Shown: positions 25,678-35,477, numbered from the stretch's first letter. The stretch is DNA of 64,000 bases from Salsuginibacillus halophilus (GCF_003014715.1 NZ_PYAV01000001.1:186001-250000), one strand, 5' to 3'. Notes: generated by a model not told the origin, from the letters alone. Numbers and translations: made by a program.

Positions 25678-25860
25678 AAGAGAAGGAGCTGTCTCAAAAG
25701 GTTTATAATCATACGATTTAAGAAAAAAACGAGGCTCTTGAAGGAAATCGGGCAGCTGAAGCGTTCCCAGGCGGCAAAGCAGACATGAATCAATCAACCG
25801 TAAGCGTCGATGTCGCACTTGTGCCACTAGTGAAAGCCAATATATTTCTGCCCATCATTT
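25678..25860. repeat. Remnant of a degraded insertion sequence or interspersed repeat
   Basis: GAGCTGTCTCAAAAG near 25686 resembles the terminal repeat of common Firmicutes insertion sequences. Further on, CGATGTCGCACTTGTGCC (25808-25825) is identical to 6581-6598, inside the extra block of repeat copy A. No coding capacity remains. It looks like a relic rather than a functional element. Confidence 0.45.
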
Positions 25861-25908
25861 AAAGGTTTTGTATGGGACAGCGCCAATTTTTTCATCTCTG
25901 ATGAAACA

Positions 25909-26127
25909 TTAATAAAGCTTTTTTACATTTTGATCGATAAGGTCCGGGTCGTATGCGCTCGTTATATTTAAGCCGTTGTTCGTAACAATGATCCCACCTA
26001 AATTGTCACTTCCCGGTCCGTTTACTGATTTTGCGGCGTAGCTTGGTGAGATGTTAAAAGCATCGCCAAAGTTAACCACACCGTCATTTTCTACAAGCTT
26101 TATCGGACCTAAAAAAAAGCCTGGCAT
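25909..26127 (-). CDS. gerPF: Spore germination protein GerPF
   Basis: Last gene of the gerP operon. The 72-aa product MPGFFLGPIKLVENDGVVNF then GDAFNISPSYAAKSVNGPGSDN is a GerPA/GerPF-family protein. GerP proteins lie in the spore coat and help nutrient germinants reach receptors in the inner membrane. AGAAGGAA precedes the ATG. Confidence 0.93.
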   Translation of the reverse strand: MPGFFLGPIKLVENDGVVNFGDAFNISPSYAAKSVNGPGSDNLGGIIVTNNGLNITSAYDPDLIDQNVKKLY

Positions 26128-26149
26128 ATAACATTCCTTCTTTCAAAAT

Positions 26150-26518
26150 TTATATATCACATTGTATGCTTTTGGGTCCTGTTCGGCTTATCACTTCGTT
26201 TGCAGTACCGGTTTGGAAAACGGAGCCGCCGGCAAGTTTATGAACATTAATATGACCTACAAAAATGTTTGCATTGCTTGAGGTGTTAAACTTCATTTCA
26301 CATGCATGTGAAAACGTATCTAAAGTCGGGGGAAGAAGTGGTACAAAGTACACTTTGCTTTGCATTTGTTTTTGTAAATGTGAAATTGATAAGCTCGCGT
26401 CTTCTTTGTTCCGAGTTATACATATACGGTTACAATCACCAACATTGAGTACAGCACTAGTATTAACTGTTCGCACGTGCAAGGTTTGTAAAACGGCCGT
26501 ACGTTTATTCTTCATCAT
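26150..26518 (-). CDS. gerPE: Spore germination protein GerPE
   Basis: Fifth gene of gerP. The start MMKNKRTAVLQTLHVRTVNT then SAVLNVGDC aligns with the usual GerPE N-terminus. It uses ATGATG overlapping the last codons of gerPD, so translation is probably coupled. A longer frame to 26581 exists but would overlap most of gerPD. The product is 122 aa, against 130 in B. subtilis. The body is poorly conserved. Confidence 0.85.
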   Translation of the reverse strand: MMKNKRTAVLQTLHVRTVNTSAVLNVGDCNRICITRNKEDASLSISHLQKQMQSKVYFVPLLPPTLDTFSHACEMKFNTSSNANIFVGHINVHKLAGGSVFQTGTANEVISRTGPKSIQCDI

Positions 26519-26690
26519 GCAAATCTTTTGGAGGTCGAAGGGAATATACGTTATGTTGGTCACTCGTGTTTGACGAACCATCAGCTGTTAAACAAATATA
26601 ATCAGAATCTCCGATCAAGATAAGTGAAGCATCAGCTGCACCTTTTGTTTCGAGTGACTGTAAGTGAAGGTGATTGTTAATAACTTTCAC
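26505..26690 (-). CDS. gerPD: Spore germination protein GerPD
   Basis: A 61-aa protein (GTG start, MKVINNHLHLQSLETKGAAD then ASLILIGDSDYICL). The GTG at 26690 has AAAGGAGG at the right distance, which decides against a longer frame beginning at 26744. It overlaps gerPC by 14 bases. GerPD is a small coat-associated germination protein. Confidence 0.9.
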   Translation of the reverse strand: MKVINNHLHLQSLETKGAADASLILIGDSDYICLTADGSSNTSDQHNVYSLRPPKDLHDEE

Positions 26691-27273
26691 GGGATGTTCC
26701 TCCTTTTTCACTTTCATGTCGTACGAAGCCGGCAACTGTTTCATACACGTCCTCCAACACTTGTGCTTGAATGAGTGGCTTCATATCCGTTTTTTCGCTG
26801 TTTGTTACGTTATCAGATTGGCGGTTTACGTAATACTCCACCCTTCCTGGAATTTGCATTTCAAGATCGTCTGTCATTCTTTTTTGAAAAGAAGGGGGTA
26901 GGTGCAGGCCATGTTCGTTCTCTAAAGAATGCATCCAGTTGTCAATGTTGGCGTGGTACTCCTTCAGTACGTTGTCAGTAATATGTTCAATCATCATTTG
27001 TAAATGGTTACCTGTGTTTGGCTTACTGTTAACGTCACAATCATTAATGAAGCTTTCTTGACCGGTGTGTTTCGGGTTCCAGCCGATGTTTAACGTACCT
27101 TCAAGGTGTTCAACTTTTAATTGATCAAATTTATATTCAATTTTTGCAGGCTGGTCTTGAATGACATGTTGTTGTAACCGGTGAATCTCTGCTTCCTGCT
27201 CACTTAACTTTTGCTTCAGCTCATTAATTTGATTGAGAAGTTCATCATACCAGTTTGGGGGCAACTGACTCAC
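26677..27273 (-). CDS. gerPC: Spore germination protein GerPC
   Basis: The 198-aa product begins MSQLPPNWYDELLNQINELK and continues into a coiled coil of heptads (QKLSEQEAEIHRLQQHV). A beta segment (IEYKFDQLKVEHLEGTLNIGW) is conserved in GerPC. It is required in B. subtilis for normal coat permeability to germinants. It lies between gerPB and gerPD. Confidence 0.92.
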   Translation of the reverse strand: MSQLPPNWYDELLNQINELKQKLSEQEAEIHRLQQHVIQDQPAKIEYKFDQLKVEHLEGTLNIGWNPKHTGQESFINDCDVNSKPNTGNHLQMMIEHITDNVLKEYHANIDNWMHSLENEHGLHLPPSFQKRMTDDLEMQIPGRVEYYVNRQSDNVTNSEKTDMKPLIQAQVLEDVYETVAGFVRHESEKGGTSRESY

Positions 27274-27274
27274 C

Positions 27275-27469
27275 TCATGAATTCAGCCGTGAAGCCGGCG
27301 GGAGTAAGAAAAAGTCGTACATACCATATTTTTTGGAAGGGACATAAGCTGAACGATTCGTTTTCCTGTTGGAAATGTAACCAGCAGCACCAATTTGAAA
27401 AACAGAGGCATTTTTAATATCGCCAACTTGGATCTTTTTGATATAAAAATTTTGTTCAATTGTCGTCAT
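27275..27469 (-). CDS. gerPB: Spore germination protein GerPB
   Basis: The 64-aa product reads MTTIEQNFYIKKIQVGDIKN then ASVFQIGAAGYI, the core GerPB pattern, with a proline-rich end. It is slightly shorter than the 77-aa B. subtilis protein. It overlaps the end of gerPA by 4 bases, a tight operon arrangement. Confidence 0.9.
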   Translation of the reverse strand: MTTIEQNFYIKKIQVGDIKNASVFQIGAAGYISNRKTNRSAYVPSKKYGMYDFFLLPPASRLNS

Positions 27470-27681
27470 GAAGGACCCACCTCTGGCGCATAAACATCAG
27501 GATGAAAAAGAGTCTTAGATGGCCCGTTTTTTACGTTGACTACGTCTCCTTCATTGTATGATCCAGGACCTGCAAACGTTGTCGTTGTCGTATAAGGGGC
27601 GATCGTATTTACATCGCCAAAGTTAACGATCGCACTAGTTTTTACAGAAGTTATATGAATGCTTCCAATGATCGCAGCCAT
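27466..27681 (-). CDS. gerPA: Spore germination protein GerPA
   Basis: First gene of the gerPABCDEF operon, encoding 71 aa (MAAIIGSIHITSVKTSAIVN then FGDVNTIAPYTTTTTFAGPG). It is paralogous to GerPF. GGAGGGAGGAACG precedes the ATG. In Bacillus this operon is transcribed in the mother cell late in sporulation under SigK and repressed by GerE. Confidence 0.93.
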   Translation of the reverse strand: MAAIIGSIHITSVKTSAIVNFGDVNTIAPYTTTTTFAGPGSYNEGDVVNVKNGPSKTLFHPDVYAPEVGPS

Positions 27682-27808
27682 CGTTCCTCCCTCCAGCTTT
27701 TCTGTTTATTTATCACTATGAGCTGTACAAATCCTTCATGCTTCGTAATGTGAAACAACCATTATCACATAGACTTTTATTGTATGTGATTTAACAGGAG
27801 GCGATGAG
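27682..27808. promoter_or_regulatory. Divergent promoter region gerPA / spoVIF
   Basis: This 127-base region must hold the promoters of two divergent sporulation genes. On the minus strand CATACAAT (27779-27786) equals the SigE -10 consensus. CATAGTG, further down, partly resembles a SigK -10 element. No convincing -35 partner was found, so this is only a candidate. Confidence 0.35.
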
Positions 27809-28063
27809 ATGGACTGGAATAAACAACTGGCACACATTCAAAACCGGACCGGGCTTACACTTCCGGAACTTTTAAAGCTTTCGGAAGAAGTACAGCAGAC
27901 AGACTTTCAAGATGAGCGATCAATCCGGCGGCTTCTCCGGAAGGTGGGTCATATGACAGACCGTGATTTTACAAAAAGTCAAGAAGATGAGGCCGTACGT
28001 GTCGTTTTACGAAACAACCAGCAAGTCGATTTCAATGAATTAATGCGGATTCTTAAATTTTAA
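27809..28063 (+). CDS. Stage VI sporulation protein F-like (SpoVIF family)
   Basis: The 84-aa acidic helical protein (TGLTLPELLKLSEEVQQTDF then QDERSIRRLLRKVGHMTD) fits the SpoVIF family pattern: a 'kltg' start, D-F-x-D-E, R-x-L-I/L-R and a C-terminal V-D-F-x-x-L. SpoVIF (YjcC) affects GerE-dependent late coat gene expression in B. subtilis. Divergence from gerPA agrees with a sporulation role. AGGAGGCG precedes the ATG. Confidence 0.75.
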   Translation: MDWNKQLAHIQNRTGLTLPELLKLSEEVQQTDFQDERSIRRLLRKVGHMTDRDFTKSQEDEAVRVVLRNNQQVDFNELMRILKF

Positions 28064-28536
28064 ATGTAGAGTGTTGGCGCAGGTAATGGTGCATCTTGTA
28101 AATGGGCAGCAGTGTTGATTGCCGAGTCATTTTCGCTGCTTAAAACAGTAGGAGAGCTGTTGACTGTAGAGGAAGATTGTTGAGATGAAGGTTGGTTCAT
28201 AGCTTGAATGAGTTTAAAAATCGTTGGTAAATTTTTCATCATCGGTCCATATTGCTGCAGAAAAGAACCGGCCGTTTGAGCAGCACCCATATATTTTTGC
28301 GCTTGCTGCAAAATGCCTGGAAGTTGTTGAAGAAACGGTCGGCTGCTTCCGAACAAAGCAGAAGGACCGCTTTGTGTTAATAAGTTAGAAAACAACCCTG
28401 TCTGACCTGACATCATCGGAGCGCTGCGAGTAAAAGCGTGCGCAGCAGGTGCAGACGGTGGTAATAATCCTGCAAATCCTGCAGGAGCTCTCGTAAATGA
28501 GGCTGGAGCGTACATTGGAAATCCGTAAGGTGTCAT
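28060..28536 (-). CDS. YqfQ/VrrA-like protein
   Basis: A 158-aa protein with an N-terminal proline/alanine-rich segment, LQQLPGILQQAQKYMGAAQT then AGSFLQQYGPMMKNLPTIFK (about residues 69-110), and a Ser/Gln-rich tail. The 'YGP..KNLP' block is characteristic of YqfQ (VrrA-like) proteins found in spore formers. The function is not known. It overlaps the convergent spoVIF-like gene by 4 bases. Confidence 0.7.
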   Translation of the reverse strand: MTPYGFPMYAPASFTRAPAGFAGLLPPSAPAAHAFTRSAPMMSGQTGLFSNLLTQSGPSALFGSSRPFLQQLPGILQQAQKYMGAAQTAGSFLQQYGPMMKNLPTIFKLIQAMNQPSSQQSSSTVNSSPTVLSSENDSAINTAAHLQDAPLPAPTLYI

Positions 28537-28747
28537 ACGTCATCTCTCCTAAAAGAATGTACATTCGTTTTGATTTTTAGTATATGCTTTTGTCCTTATT
28601 TTGAGCAGGACAAAAACCTACCGTTAAACGTTGTACTTTCAAATCCCTGTTGTTTTTTAAAACCATGAATAAAACTTACTTACACAGGGTAAATGTTGAA
28701 GTGCGGTGAATTTACCGTTGCACTAGCTAAATAAGGAGGATTTCGTC

Positions 28748-29401
28748 ATGACAAAAAAAGTACTCATGGTGCTTACAAATCACACAGAAATTACAAAAGG
28801 CCACGAAACTGGTTTATGGCTTGAAGAGTTTGTTGTTCCTTATAATGAATTTCTAGCTCAAGGTTATGAGGTGAAAGTGACAAGCATTTCTGGTGGTGAG
28901 GTGCCGCTTGATCCAAACAGTGTAGAGGATCGGCCGGAATGGAAAGATGCAGAAGCAGAACTTACAAATACAGAGAAATTAAGTACAGCGCACACCGTTG
29001 GTTATGACGCTGTCTTCTTACCGGGCGGGCATGGCACAATGTTCGATTTTCCGGAAAACAGCACACTGCTTGAAGTACTGCAGCATTTTGCAGAAAACGA
29101 TAAAGTCATTGGTGCTGTCTGTCACGGTCCAGCCGGCTTAGTACGTGCAACGTATGAAGACGGTACACCGATTGTGAAAAATAAAACGATCACCGCATTT
29201 ACAGATGAAGAAGAAACGGAAATGCAGCTGGATCAGCATATGCCGTTTATGCTTGAAACCGAACTGCAAAAGCAGGGTGCAAACATTGATCGGGGTGAAA
29301 AGTGGAGCGATCACTCGGTTAGAGATAACCGTCTTGTGACCGGACAGAATCCGCAATCGAGTGCAAGCACAGCAAAGAAAGTTGTCGAAGCTTTGTCATA
29401 A
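28748..29401 (+). CDS. DJ-1/PfpI family protein (Hsp31-like)
   Basis: This 217-aa class I glutamine-amidotransferase-like fold has TGLWLEEFVVPYNEFLAQGYEV, typical of the Hsp31/HchA-type branch, and DAVFLPGGHGTMFDFPEN. The nucleophile elbow is IGAVCHGPAGLV (Cys about residue 122). Members act as deglycases, glyoxalases or stress chaperones. AAGGAGG precedes the ATG. It ends just before the second terminator-nested repeat. Confidence 0.88.
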   Translation: MTKKVLMVLTNHTEITKGHETGLWLEEFVVPYNEFLAQGYEVKVTSISGGEVPLDPNSVEDRPEWKDAEAELTNTEKLSTAHTVGYDAVFLPGGHGTMFDFPENSTLLEVLQHFAENDKVIGAVCHGPAGLVRATYEDGTPIVKNKTITAFTDEEETEMQLDQHMPFMLETELQKQGANIDRGEKWSDHSVRDNRLVTGQNPQSSASTAKKVVEALS

Positions 29402-29411
29402 TATCAACAAA

Positions 29412-29439
29412 AGGGTGCTCCTCATTTTTGGGAGCACCT
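29412..29439. terminator. Left copy of a duplicated terminator hairpin around repeat copy B
   Basis: GGTGCTCC / GGAGCACC pair around a T-rich loop, 10 bases after the DJ-1 gene. The same hairpin recurs at 29876-29909. This left copy is followed by element sequence (GAGACTATAGAC) rather than by a T-run, as if the insertion separated the stem from its tail. Confidence 0.75.
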
Positions 29440-29875
29440 GAGACTATAGACAAAGTACAAAATTAAACATTCACTGACAACTTACTGCTCCCAGCCGCGG
29501 GCTGCCGCATGAAGAGGATAAAAACGAATCATGAATGTAACCTTCACGCCAGGCGGACGCTTTCCCGAGGGCTTGGCTTCAGCTAACTTGTTCGAATGGT
29601 TCATTCGAACAAGTTAGCTGAAGCCTGCGCTTGATCCTCTGGGAGTCGCCGTCTTTCGTTTCGGTCACTTTAAAATTTAAAGATCATCTAACATTTCCAA
29701 TGTATATGGTTCGCTTGATCGTTCATGAAAATATTTCTGGATCAAAAAGATTTATACAATTCATGACCATCAAAATGAAGGAAGGCTGACAATCGTCGGC
29801 GCGACGCTATCAAGCACAGCGTCTGCTGAAAAGCGACGTCAGGCCCCGCTTTTCTAAAAAGTTTGTCTACACGTT
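29440..29875 (+). repeat. Non-coding interspersed repeat, copy B, nested between duplicated terminators
   Basis: These 436 bases match copy A (6068-6668) in several blocks and in the same orientation. The ends are TATAGACAAAGT at left and the complement of AACGTGTAGACAAACT at right; the latter equals the left end of copy A, which defines terminal inverted repeats. In the centre is a long palindrome (29579-29619) with 19-base arms beginning CAGCTAACTTGTTCGAATG around GTT, flanked by imperfect inverted arms (CGGACGCTTTCCCGAGGGCT versus GATCCTCTGGGAGTCGCCGT). No ORF is credible. Confidence 0.75.
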
Positions 29876-29909
29876 AGGGTGCTCCTCAATTTGGGAGCAC
29901 CCTTTTTTT
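29876..29909 (+). terminator. Right copy of the duplicated terminator hairpin
   Basis: GGTGCTCCTC / GGGAGCACC followed by seven T residues. It sits between the repeat and the 3' end of the minus-strand small gene. Confidence 0.8.
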
Positions 29910-30174
29910 ATAGTTCAGTGGTGTGTTTTTCGGCGTGCGTATCGTGCGCCCCGGGGTGTTTCCTTTCTAAACCGGCATGCAGTTCTCGATCTTCGTACGT
30001 AAATGCACTTTTTGTCTGCTGTTTTCGGTGAGAAGGTGTTTCTTTATCTTGTACAGGTTCATTCTTATTACGTGGTGCACCATAAGGGCCTTCAGGTAAA
30101 TCTTCCGGCTGCAAAAAACGTACTTGATCCTGTGCAGTAGATATATCTCCTTCAGGGTAAGATTTTTTCGTCAT
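29908..30174 (-). CDS. Small hydrophilic protein of unknown function
   Basis: An 88-aa highly charged protein (MTKKSYPEGDISTAQDQVRF at the start, HPGAHDTHAEKHTTEL at the end) with no membrane segment and many His, Lys and Glu residues. ATG 30174 sits six bases from AGGAGG; ATG 30177 is also possible. Its low-complexity hydrophilic nature recalls small spore or stress proteins, but I recognise no family. Confidence 0.65.
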   Translation of the reverse strand: MTKKSYPEGDISTAQDQVRFLQPEDLPEGPYGAPRNKNEPVQDKETPSHRKQQTKSAFTYEDRELHAGLERKHPGAHDTHAEKHTTEL

Positions 30175-30177
30175 CAT

Positions 30178-30478
30178 AATCCTCCTTCCGCTTATAGCTT
30201 TTAGTTTGCTCGTATGTTCTTAACATTTATACAAAAAGCCGCTCTGTACGAAAATTAGAGCGGCTTTTTGTATTGGGCTGTCAGTAGTGAAATGCGCTTT
30301 AAAATCAGTGTTTATAACCATTCAGGTTTGTCGAAGAAGCTTCAGCTTATCGAATGGAAAAATTAACTGGCATATTAAAGGAGGCACCTTCGTATTTTTT
30401 AACGAGGTGCGTTAAGACAGAACTAACTCTTATCAATTTTCTTCGGGGCAAAGTTTTTTTGCAAAGATACATTTGACG
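30178..30478. other. 301-bp intergenic region with a bidirectional terminator
   Basis: A strong hairpin, AAAAAGCCGCTCT / AGAGCGGCTTTTT, lies at 30234-30269 with A and T tails on both sides. It probably ends minus-strand transcription from lexA. The remainder (30270-30478) has no ORF or recognised RNA. Confidence 0.65.
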
Positions 30479-31105
30479 TTAGTGGATGGTGCGGAAAACA
30501 CCGGTTACTTTGCCAAGAATGGTGCAGTCTTCAAGAATAATGGGTTCAAGTGAAGCGTTTTCCGGCTGCAGGCGAATATGATTTTCTTCTTTGAAAAAGC
30601 GTTTTACGGTCGCTTCTTCCTCATCCGTCATTGCAACAATGATATCTCCATTTTCTGCGGACTGCTGATACTTCACGATCACCATATCACCGTGATAAAT
30701 GCCGGCTTCAATCATGCTGTCGCCTTCAATCGTCAAAATATAAACATTATCATCCCCTGCTGCCCGGTCAGGAAGGGGAATGTATTCTTCAACGTTTTCG
30801 ATGGCTGTAATGGGTTGACCAGCTGTAACTTTACCAACAACTGGAACATAAACAGCAGCAGACTGTGTGATCTTCGGCTGCTCTTCTTCTTCAATATCTA
30901 AAACTTCCATGGCACGTGGTTTTGTCGGGTCGCGTCGAATTAAACCTTTTTTTTCAAGGCGTGATAAGTGTCCGTGCACTGTAGAGCTTGAAGCAAGACC
31001 TACGGCTTCACCAATTTCACGAACAGACGGCGGATAACCTTTTTCGCGAACCTCTGTTTTAATATATTCAAGTATATCTTGCTGGCGGTTCGATAGTTTA
31101 GACAT
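30479..31105 (-). CDS. lexA: SOS repressor LexA
   Basis: LexA represses DNA-damage genes and self-cleaves with RecA. The winged helix covers residues 1-70 ([40 protein letters not shown]). The cleavage site Ala-Gly is in VTAGQP (about residue 93). The Ser of GDSMIEAG and Lys of EATVKRFF form the catalytic dyad. Start ATG 31105 has GAGGTGCG ahead and gives 208 aa, against 205 in B. subtilis; the longer frame upstream lacks a ribosome site and runs into the operator region. Confidence 0.95.
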   Translation of the reverse strand: MSKLSNRQQDILEYIKTEVREKGYPPSVREIGEAVGLASSSTVHGHLSRLEKKGLIRRDPTKPRAMEVLDIEEEEQPKITQSAAVYVPVVGKVTAGQPITAIENVEEYIPLPDRAAGDDNVYILTIEGDSMIEAGIYHGDMVIVKYQQSAENGDIIVAMTDEEEATVKRFFKEENHIRLQPENASLEPIILEDCTILGKVTGVFRTIH

Positions 31106-31166
31106 AAACGCACCTCTTTTTTTAGTTTGTCGTAAGAAAATTGTACCAAAGAAAACATATGTACGC

Positions 31167-31235
31167 AAACACTCGTTCTAAAAAGTTGTTGACTCGAACA
31201 TTAGTTCTTAGTATAGTGAAGTAAGAACAAACATT
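31167..31235. promoter_or_regulatory. LexA (Din) boxes between lexA and the divergent SOS operon
   Basis: CGAACATTAGTTC (31195-31207) contains the GAAC-N4-GTTC core exactly. Two further sites have one mismatch each: AAACACTCGTTC (31167-31178) and GAACAAACATTC (31224-31235). They would allow LexA to control itself and the divergent operon. Confidence 0.8.
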
Positions 31236-31258
31236 CGTGTTTTGTGAGGAGGTATTTG

Positions 31259-32153
<895 letters not shown>

Positions 32154-32346
32154 AAGCAATACCCATCAAAGCTTATTTATACATAAGCTGACTACACGTT
32201 AAGTGGATTTACTGTCATTCAACAAGTTTGTCAACGATCAACCGCTTACGTTATGGTTATAGTGTATAGATATTGAACTTCACCTGGCAGCAAGATGAAT
32301 TTGCTCAAAATAAATAAGCACAATGATGACAAAGGAGAGATGTTCG

Positions 32347-32580
32347 ATGATTTCTCAAGAAAAAATTGACAGGATCAATGAATTGGCGAAACGTTCAAAA
32401 ACGACAGGCTTATCTACTGAAGAACAAGAAGAGCAGCAGACGTTGCGTCAAGAGTATTTAAAAGAGTTCCGTTCTTCATTTAAAAGTCAGATTGAATCAA
32501 CGAAAGTTGTGGATCCAAATGGAAACGATGTTACGCCATCGAAATTGAAAGAAGTCAAAGAACGTAACTCCCAGCATTAA
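32347..32580 (+). CDS. ynzC: YnzC-like DUF896 protein
   Basis: A 77-aa all-helical protein (MISQEKIDRINELAKRSKTT then GLSTEEQEEQQTLRQEYLKE), the DUF896 signature. In B. subtilis YnzC is in the SOS-induced yneA operon; its function is unknown. AAAGGAGA at 32331-32338 selects ATG 32347 over the upstream in-frame start. It is followed by a clear terminator. Confidence 0.92.
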   Translation: MISQEKIDRINELAKRSKTTGLSTEEQEEQQTLRQEYLKEFRSSFKSQIESTKVVDPNGNDVTPSKLKEVKERNSQH

Positions 32581-32610
32581 AAAAGGCAGCCCTCGCGGCT
32601 GTCTTTTTTT
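32581..32610 (+). terminator. Rho-independent terminator after ynzC
   Basis: GGCAGCC / GGCTGTC around CTCGC followed by seven T residues. Confidence 0.88.
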
Positions 32611-32748
32611 AGTGCTCATCAGGCAAACCTTTATGAATTTCGAAAAATTCGTATGTTCCAACCTTCTGTGACCTTGTGAATGAGGCGCAAAACCGATATG
32701 ATAATCATGAAAGTATAATGTTGATTTCTCTGAAAGGATGAGATGTAC

Positions 32749-34752
32749 ATGGCAACTGAAGTAGAACAACGTGCAATTAATACCATTCGTACGTTATCAA
32801 TCGATGCAATTGAAAAAGCCGAATCGGGCCATCCAGGCCTTCCTATGGGGGCTGCACCTATGGCGTTAACTCTTTGGTCACGGTTTATGAAGCATAACCC
32901 AAGTAATCCTTCTTGGTTTAACCGCGATCGTTTTGTCTTGTCTGCGGGTCACGGTTCGATGCTTTTATACAGCCTGCTTCACCTGTTTGAATATGATTTA
33001 AGTATTGAAGAACTGAAAAACTTCCGTCAGCTTGGGAGTCAAACACCGGGTCATCCGGAATACGGTCATACTCCGGGCGTAGAGGCAACCACGGGACCTC
33101 TTGGCCAAGGGCTTGCAATGGCTGTAGGTATGGCTATGGCTGAGCGGCACATGGCAGCTACATACAATACAGATAAGCACAATGTGATTGATCATTATAC
33201 GTACGCGTTATGCGGAGATGGCGATTTAATGGAAGGTGTTTCCCAGGAATCGGCTTCACTTGCCGGTCACCTTCAATTGAGCCGTTTAATCGTACTATAT
33301 GATTCAAATGATATTTCCTTAGACGGTGACTTAAATAAGTCATTCTCTGAAGATGTCCTAAAACGTTACGAAGCGTACGGCTGGCATACGTTGTACGTAG
33401 AAGACGGTAACGACACTGAAGCTGTTGCTGAAGCCATTGAAAAGGCACAGCAGGATGGACGCCCAAGTTTCATTGAAGTGAAAACAACGATCGGTTTTGG
33501 TTCGCCAAACAAAGCAGGTACAAAAGATGCACATGGCGCGCCTCTTGGCGGTGATGAAGCTGCTGAAGCGAAAGCAGCATACGGCTGGTCACACGAAGAA
33601 CCTTTTTATGTACCAGATGATGTTCGAGCTTACTTTAAGGAACTCAAAGAAAAAGGTGCTGCAACAGAGAATGCATGGAATGACGCATTTCATTCTTACG
33701 AAACAGATCATCCTGAAAACGCAGCTTCTCTAAAGCGGGCGATTAAAGGTGAACTGCCGGATGGTTTTGAACAAGCACTTCCTTCGTTTAAAGCCGGTGA
33801 AGATAAAGTTGCGACGCGTGCAGCTTCTGGTAAAACGATTCAAGCTTTAGCAACAGAAGTTCCGGAGTTGTTCGGTGGTGCGGCAGACCTTGCTTCTTCA
33901 AACAAAACGATGATGGATAACGAAACCGACTTTAGCGCAGCGACATATGAAGGCCGCAACGTTTGGTTCGGGGTTCGTGAATTTGCCATGGCAGCAGCTG
34001 TAAACGGTATGGCGCTTCACGGTGGGGTGCGTCCTTATGGTGCTACGTTCCTCGTCTTTTCCGATTACCTTCGTCCAGCTGTTAGACTTTCAGCTTTAAT
34101 GGGGATTCCAGCAACATTCGTGTTCACCCATGACAGCATCGCAGTTGGTGAAGATGGACCAACGCATGAACCGATTGAGCAGACGGCTTCGCTTCGAGCG
34201 ATTCCAAACTTAAATGTAATTCGTCCGGCAGATGGTAATGAAACAGCTGCAGCTTGGCGTACTGCGCTTGAAAATGATGATCAACCGACAGCGCTCGTAT
34301 TGACGCGCCAAGGTGTACCAACCCTTGAGAAAACAGAAACTGAAGCTTATGAAGGTGTGAAGCGCGGCGCTTATACTGTAGCCGGTGAAAAAAACGAGCA
34401 GCCTGATCTCATTTTAATTGCTACCGGTAGTGAAGTTTCCCTTGCAGTAGATGCTGTAGCTGAACTTGCAAATGAAGGTATTCAAGCACGGGCGGTCAGC
34501 ATGCCGAGTGCGCACAATTTTGAGCTTCAGGATGCAGCATACAAAGCTTCTGTACTTCCTTCAAATGTTACAGCACGTTTAGCAGTCGAAGCAGGCTCTC
34601 CTCAAGGCTGGGACCGCTATACCGGCTGGGATGGAGATATTCTTGCTATCAATGGATACGGAGCCTCTGCACCTGGAGGTCATTTGATGAAAGAATACGG
34701 TTTCACTGTTGAAAATGTCGTTGAGCGCGCGAAAGCATTATTGTCCAAATAA
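32749..34752 (+). CDS. tkt: Transketolase
   Basis: This ThDP enzyme of the pentose phosphate pathway transfers two-carbon units between sugar phosphates. It has the N-terminal [15 protein letters not shown] and [30 protein letters not shown], and the ThDP motif [23 protein letters not shown]. The pyrimidine-domain signature is [19 protein letters not shown] and [16 protein letters not shown], then TGSEVSLA. About 667 aa, full length. tkt after ynzC matches Bacillus gene order. Confidence 0.97.
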   Translation: MATEVEQRAINTIRTLSIDAIEKAESGHPGLPMGAAPMALTLWSRFMKHNPSNPSWFNRDRFVLSAGHGSMLLYSLLHLFEYDLSIEELKNFRQLGSQTPGHPEYGHTPGVEATTGPLGQGLAMAVGMAMAERHMAATYNTDKHNVIDHYTYALCGDGDLMEGVSQESASLAGHLQLSRLIVLYDSNDISLDGDLNKSFSEDVLKRYEAYGWHTLYVEDGNDTEAVAEAIEKAQQDGRPSFIEVKTTIGFGSPNKAGTKDAHGAPLGGDEAAEAKAAYGWSHEEPFYVPDDVRAYFKELKEKGAATENAWNDAFHSYETDHPENAASLKRAIKGELPDGFEQALPSFKAGEDKVATRAASGKTIQALATEVPELFGGAADLASSNKTMMDNETDFSAATYEGRNVWFGVREFAMAAAVNGMALHGGVRPYGATFLVFSDYLRPAVRLSALMGIPATFVFTHDSIAVGEDGPTHEPIEQTASLRAIPNLNVIRPADGNETAAAWRTALENDDQPTALVLTRQGVPTLEKTETEAYEGVKRGAYTVAGEKNEQPDLILIATGSEVSLAVDAVAELANEGIQARAVSMPSAHNFELQDAAYKASVLPSNVTARLAVEAGSPQGWDRYTGWDGDILAINGYGASAPGGHLMKEYGFTVENVVERAKALLSK

Positions 34753-34763
34753 AAGCGCTGAAC

Positions 34764-34801
34764 AAGCCGTGGGAGGAGAAATCTTCCGCGGCTTCCTTTT
34801 T
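34764..34801 (+). terminator. Rho-independent terminator after tkt
   Basis: AAGCCGTGGGAG / CTTCCGCGGCTT with a T-rich tail. Confidence 0.8.
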
Positions 34802-34923
34802 GAATCAAACCATTTGAGATTCTTTTTCAACTCTTTTTTTTCCTGTATTCATGCGTTATAATGTACAAGATTGTGTAACAGCGCTGAGCTAGTTGATCAC
34901 CGCAAATGAAGGAGGAAGCACCG

Positions 34924-35178
34924 ATGGATTGGCTATGGTATGTACTTGTCGGCTTTTTAGCGTTAATCGCCGGCCTCGCCCTCGGGTTTTTCATCGCTCG
35001 TAAGACGATGATGCGTTATTTAGAGAAAAACCCGCCGATTAATGAACAAATGCTTCGCGTTATGATGATGCAGATGGGACAAAACCCATCACAGAAAAAG
35101 ATCAATCAAATGATGAAAGCGATGCAAAACCAGCAAGATAAACAGAATACAAAAGAAAAACCAAAGAAAAAGAAGTAA
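34924..35178 (+). CDS. yneF: YneF-like UPF0154 membrane protein
   Basis: An 84-aa protein with one N-terminal transmembrane helix ([25 protein letters not shown]) and the conserved [21 protein letters not shown] region, ending in a lysine-rich tail. This is the UPF0154 pattern of YneF, found next to tkt in Bacillus. GGAGGAAGC selects ATG 34924. Function unknown. Confidence 0.93.
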   Translation: MDWLWYVLVGFLALIAGLALGFFIARKTMMRYLEKNPPINEQMLRVMMMQMGQNPSQKKINQMMKAMQNQQDKQNTKEKPKKKK

Positions 35179-35181
35179 TTC

Positions 35182-35212
35182 AAACCTCCGCCTTGCCGGA
35201 GGTTTTAGTTTT
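35182..35212 (+). terminator. Rho-independent terminator after yneF
   Basis: AAACCTCCG / CGGAGGTTT with a TTAGTTTT tail. The next 265 bases before the ABC exporter show no other feature except an AT-rich promoter-like stretch near 35430. Confidence 0.8.
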
Positions 35213-35477
35213 ATTTGTAGAAAAATTACGTGATGATTACCAAGGGGTGATTTGTACTTTCCTTCTTGGCTGACTGCTTTTTTAAAAGTTAGCGTCACTT
35301 TTTGTAATCTGTGTTGATCAATTTCATAGCATATTTCTTGATGTCATATCTCGATGTATATGAGCTTTAAAAGCATACATAGGTATAAGATGGTGCAGGT
35401 TTTTGATCGATTAAATTTTCAATTTTTGCTAAAATAGATGTGTTCTTCGTGTTTCGAAAGAAAGGAGGGTACCGGTC

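Noticed and set aside
32160-32260. Possible third copy of the TGTAGACAAACT-ended repeat (GACTACACGTTAAG and CAAGTTTGTCAACG)
   Set aside because: The two short resemblances are in poor order and no internal block of the repeat is present.
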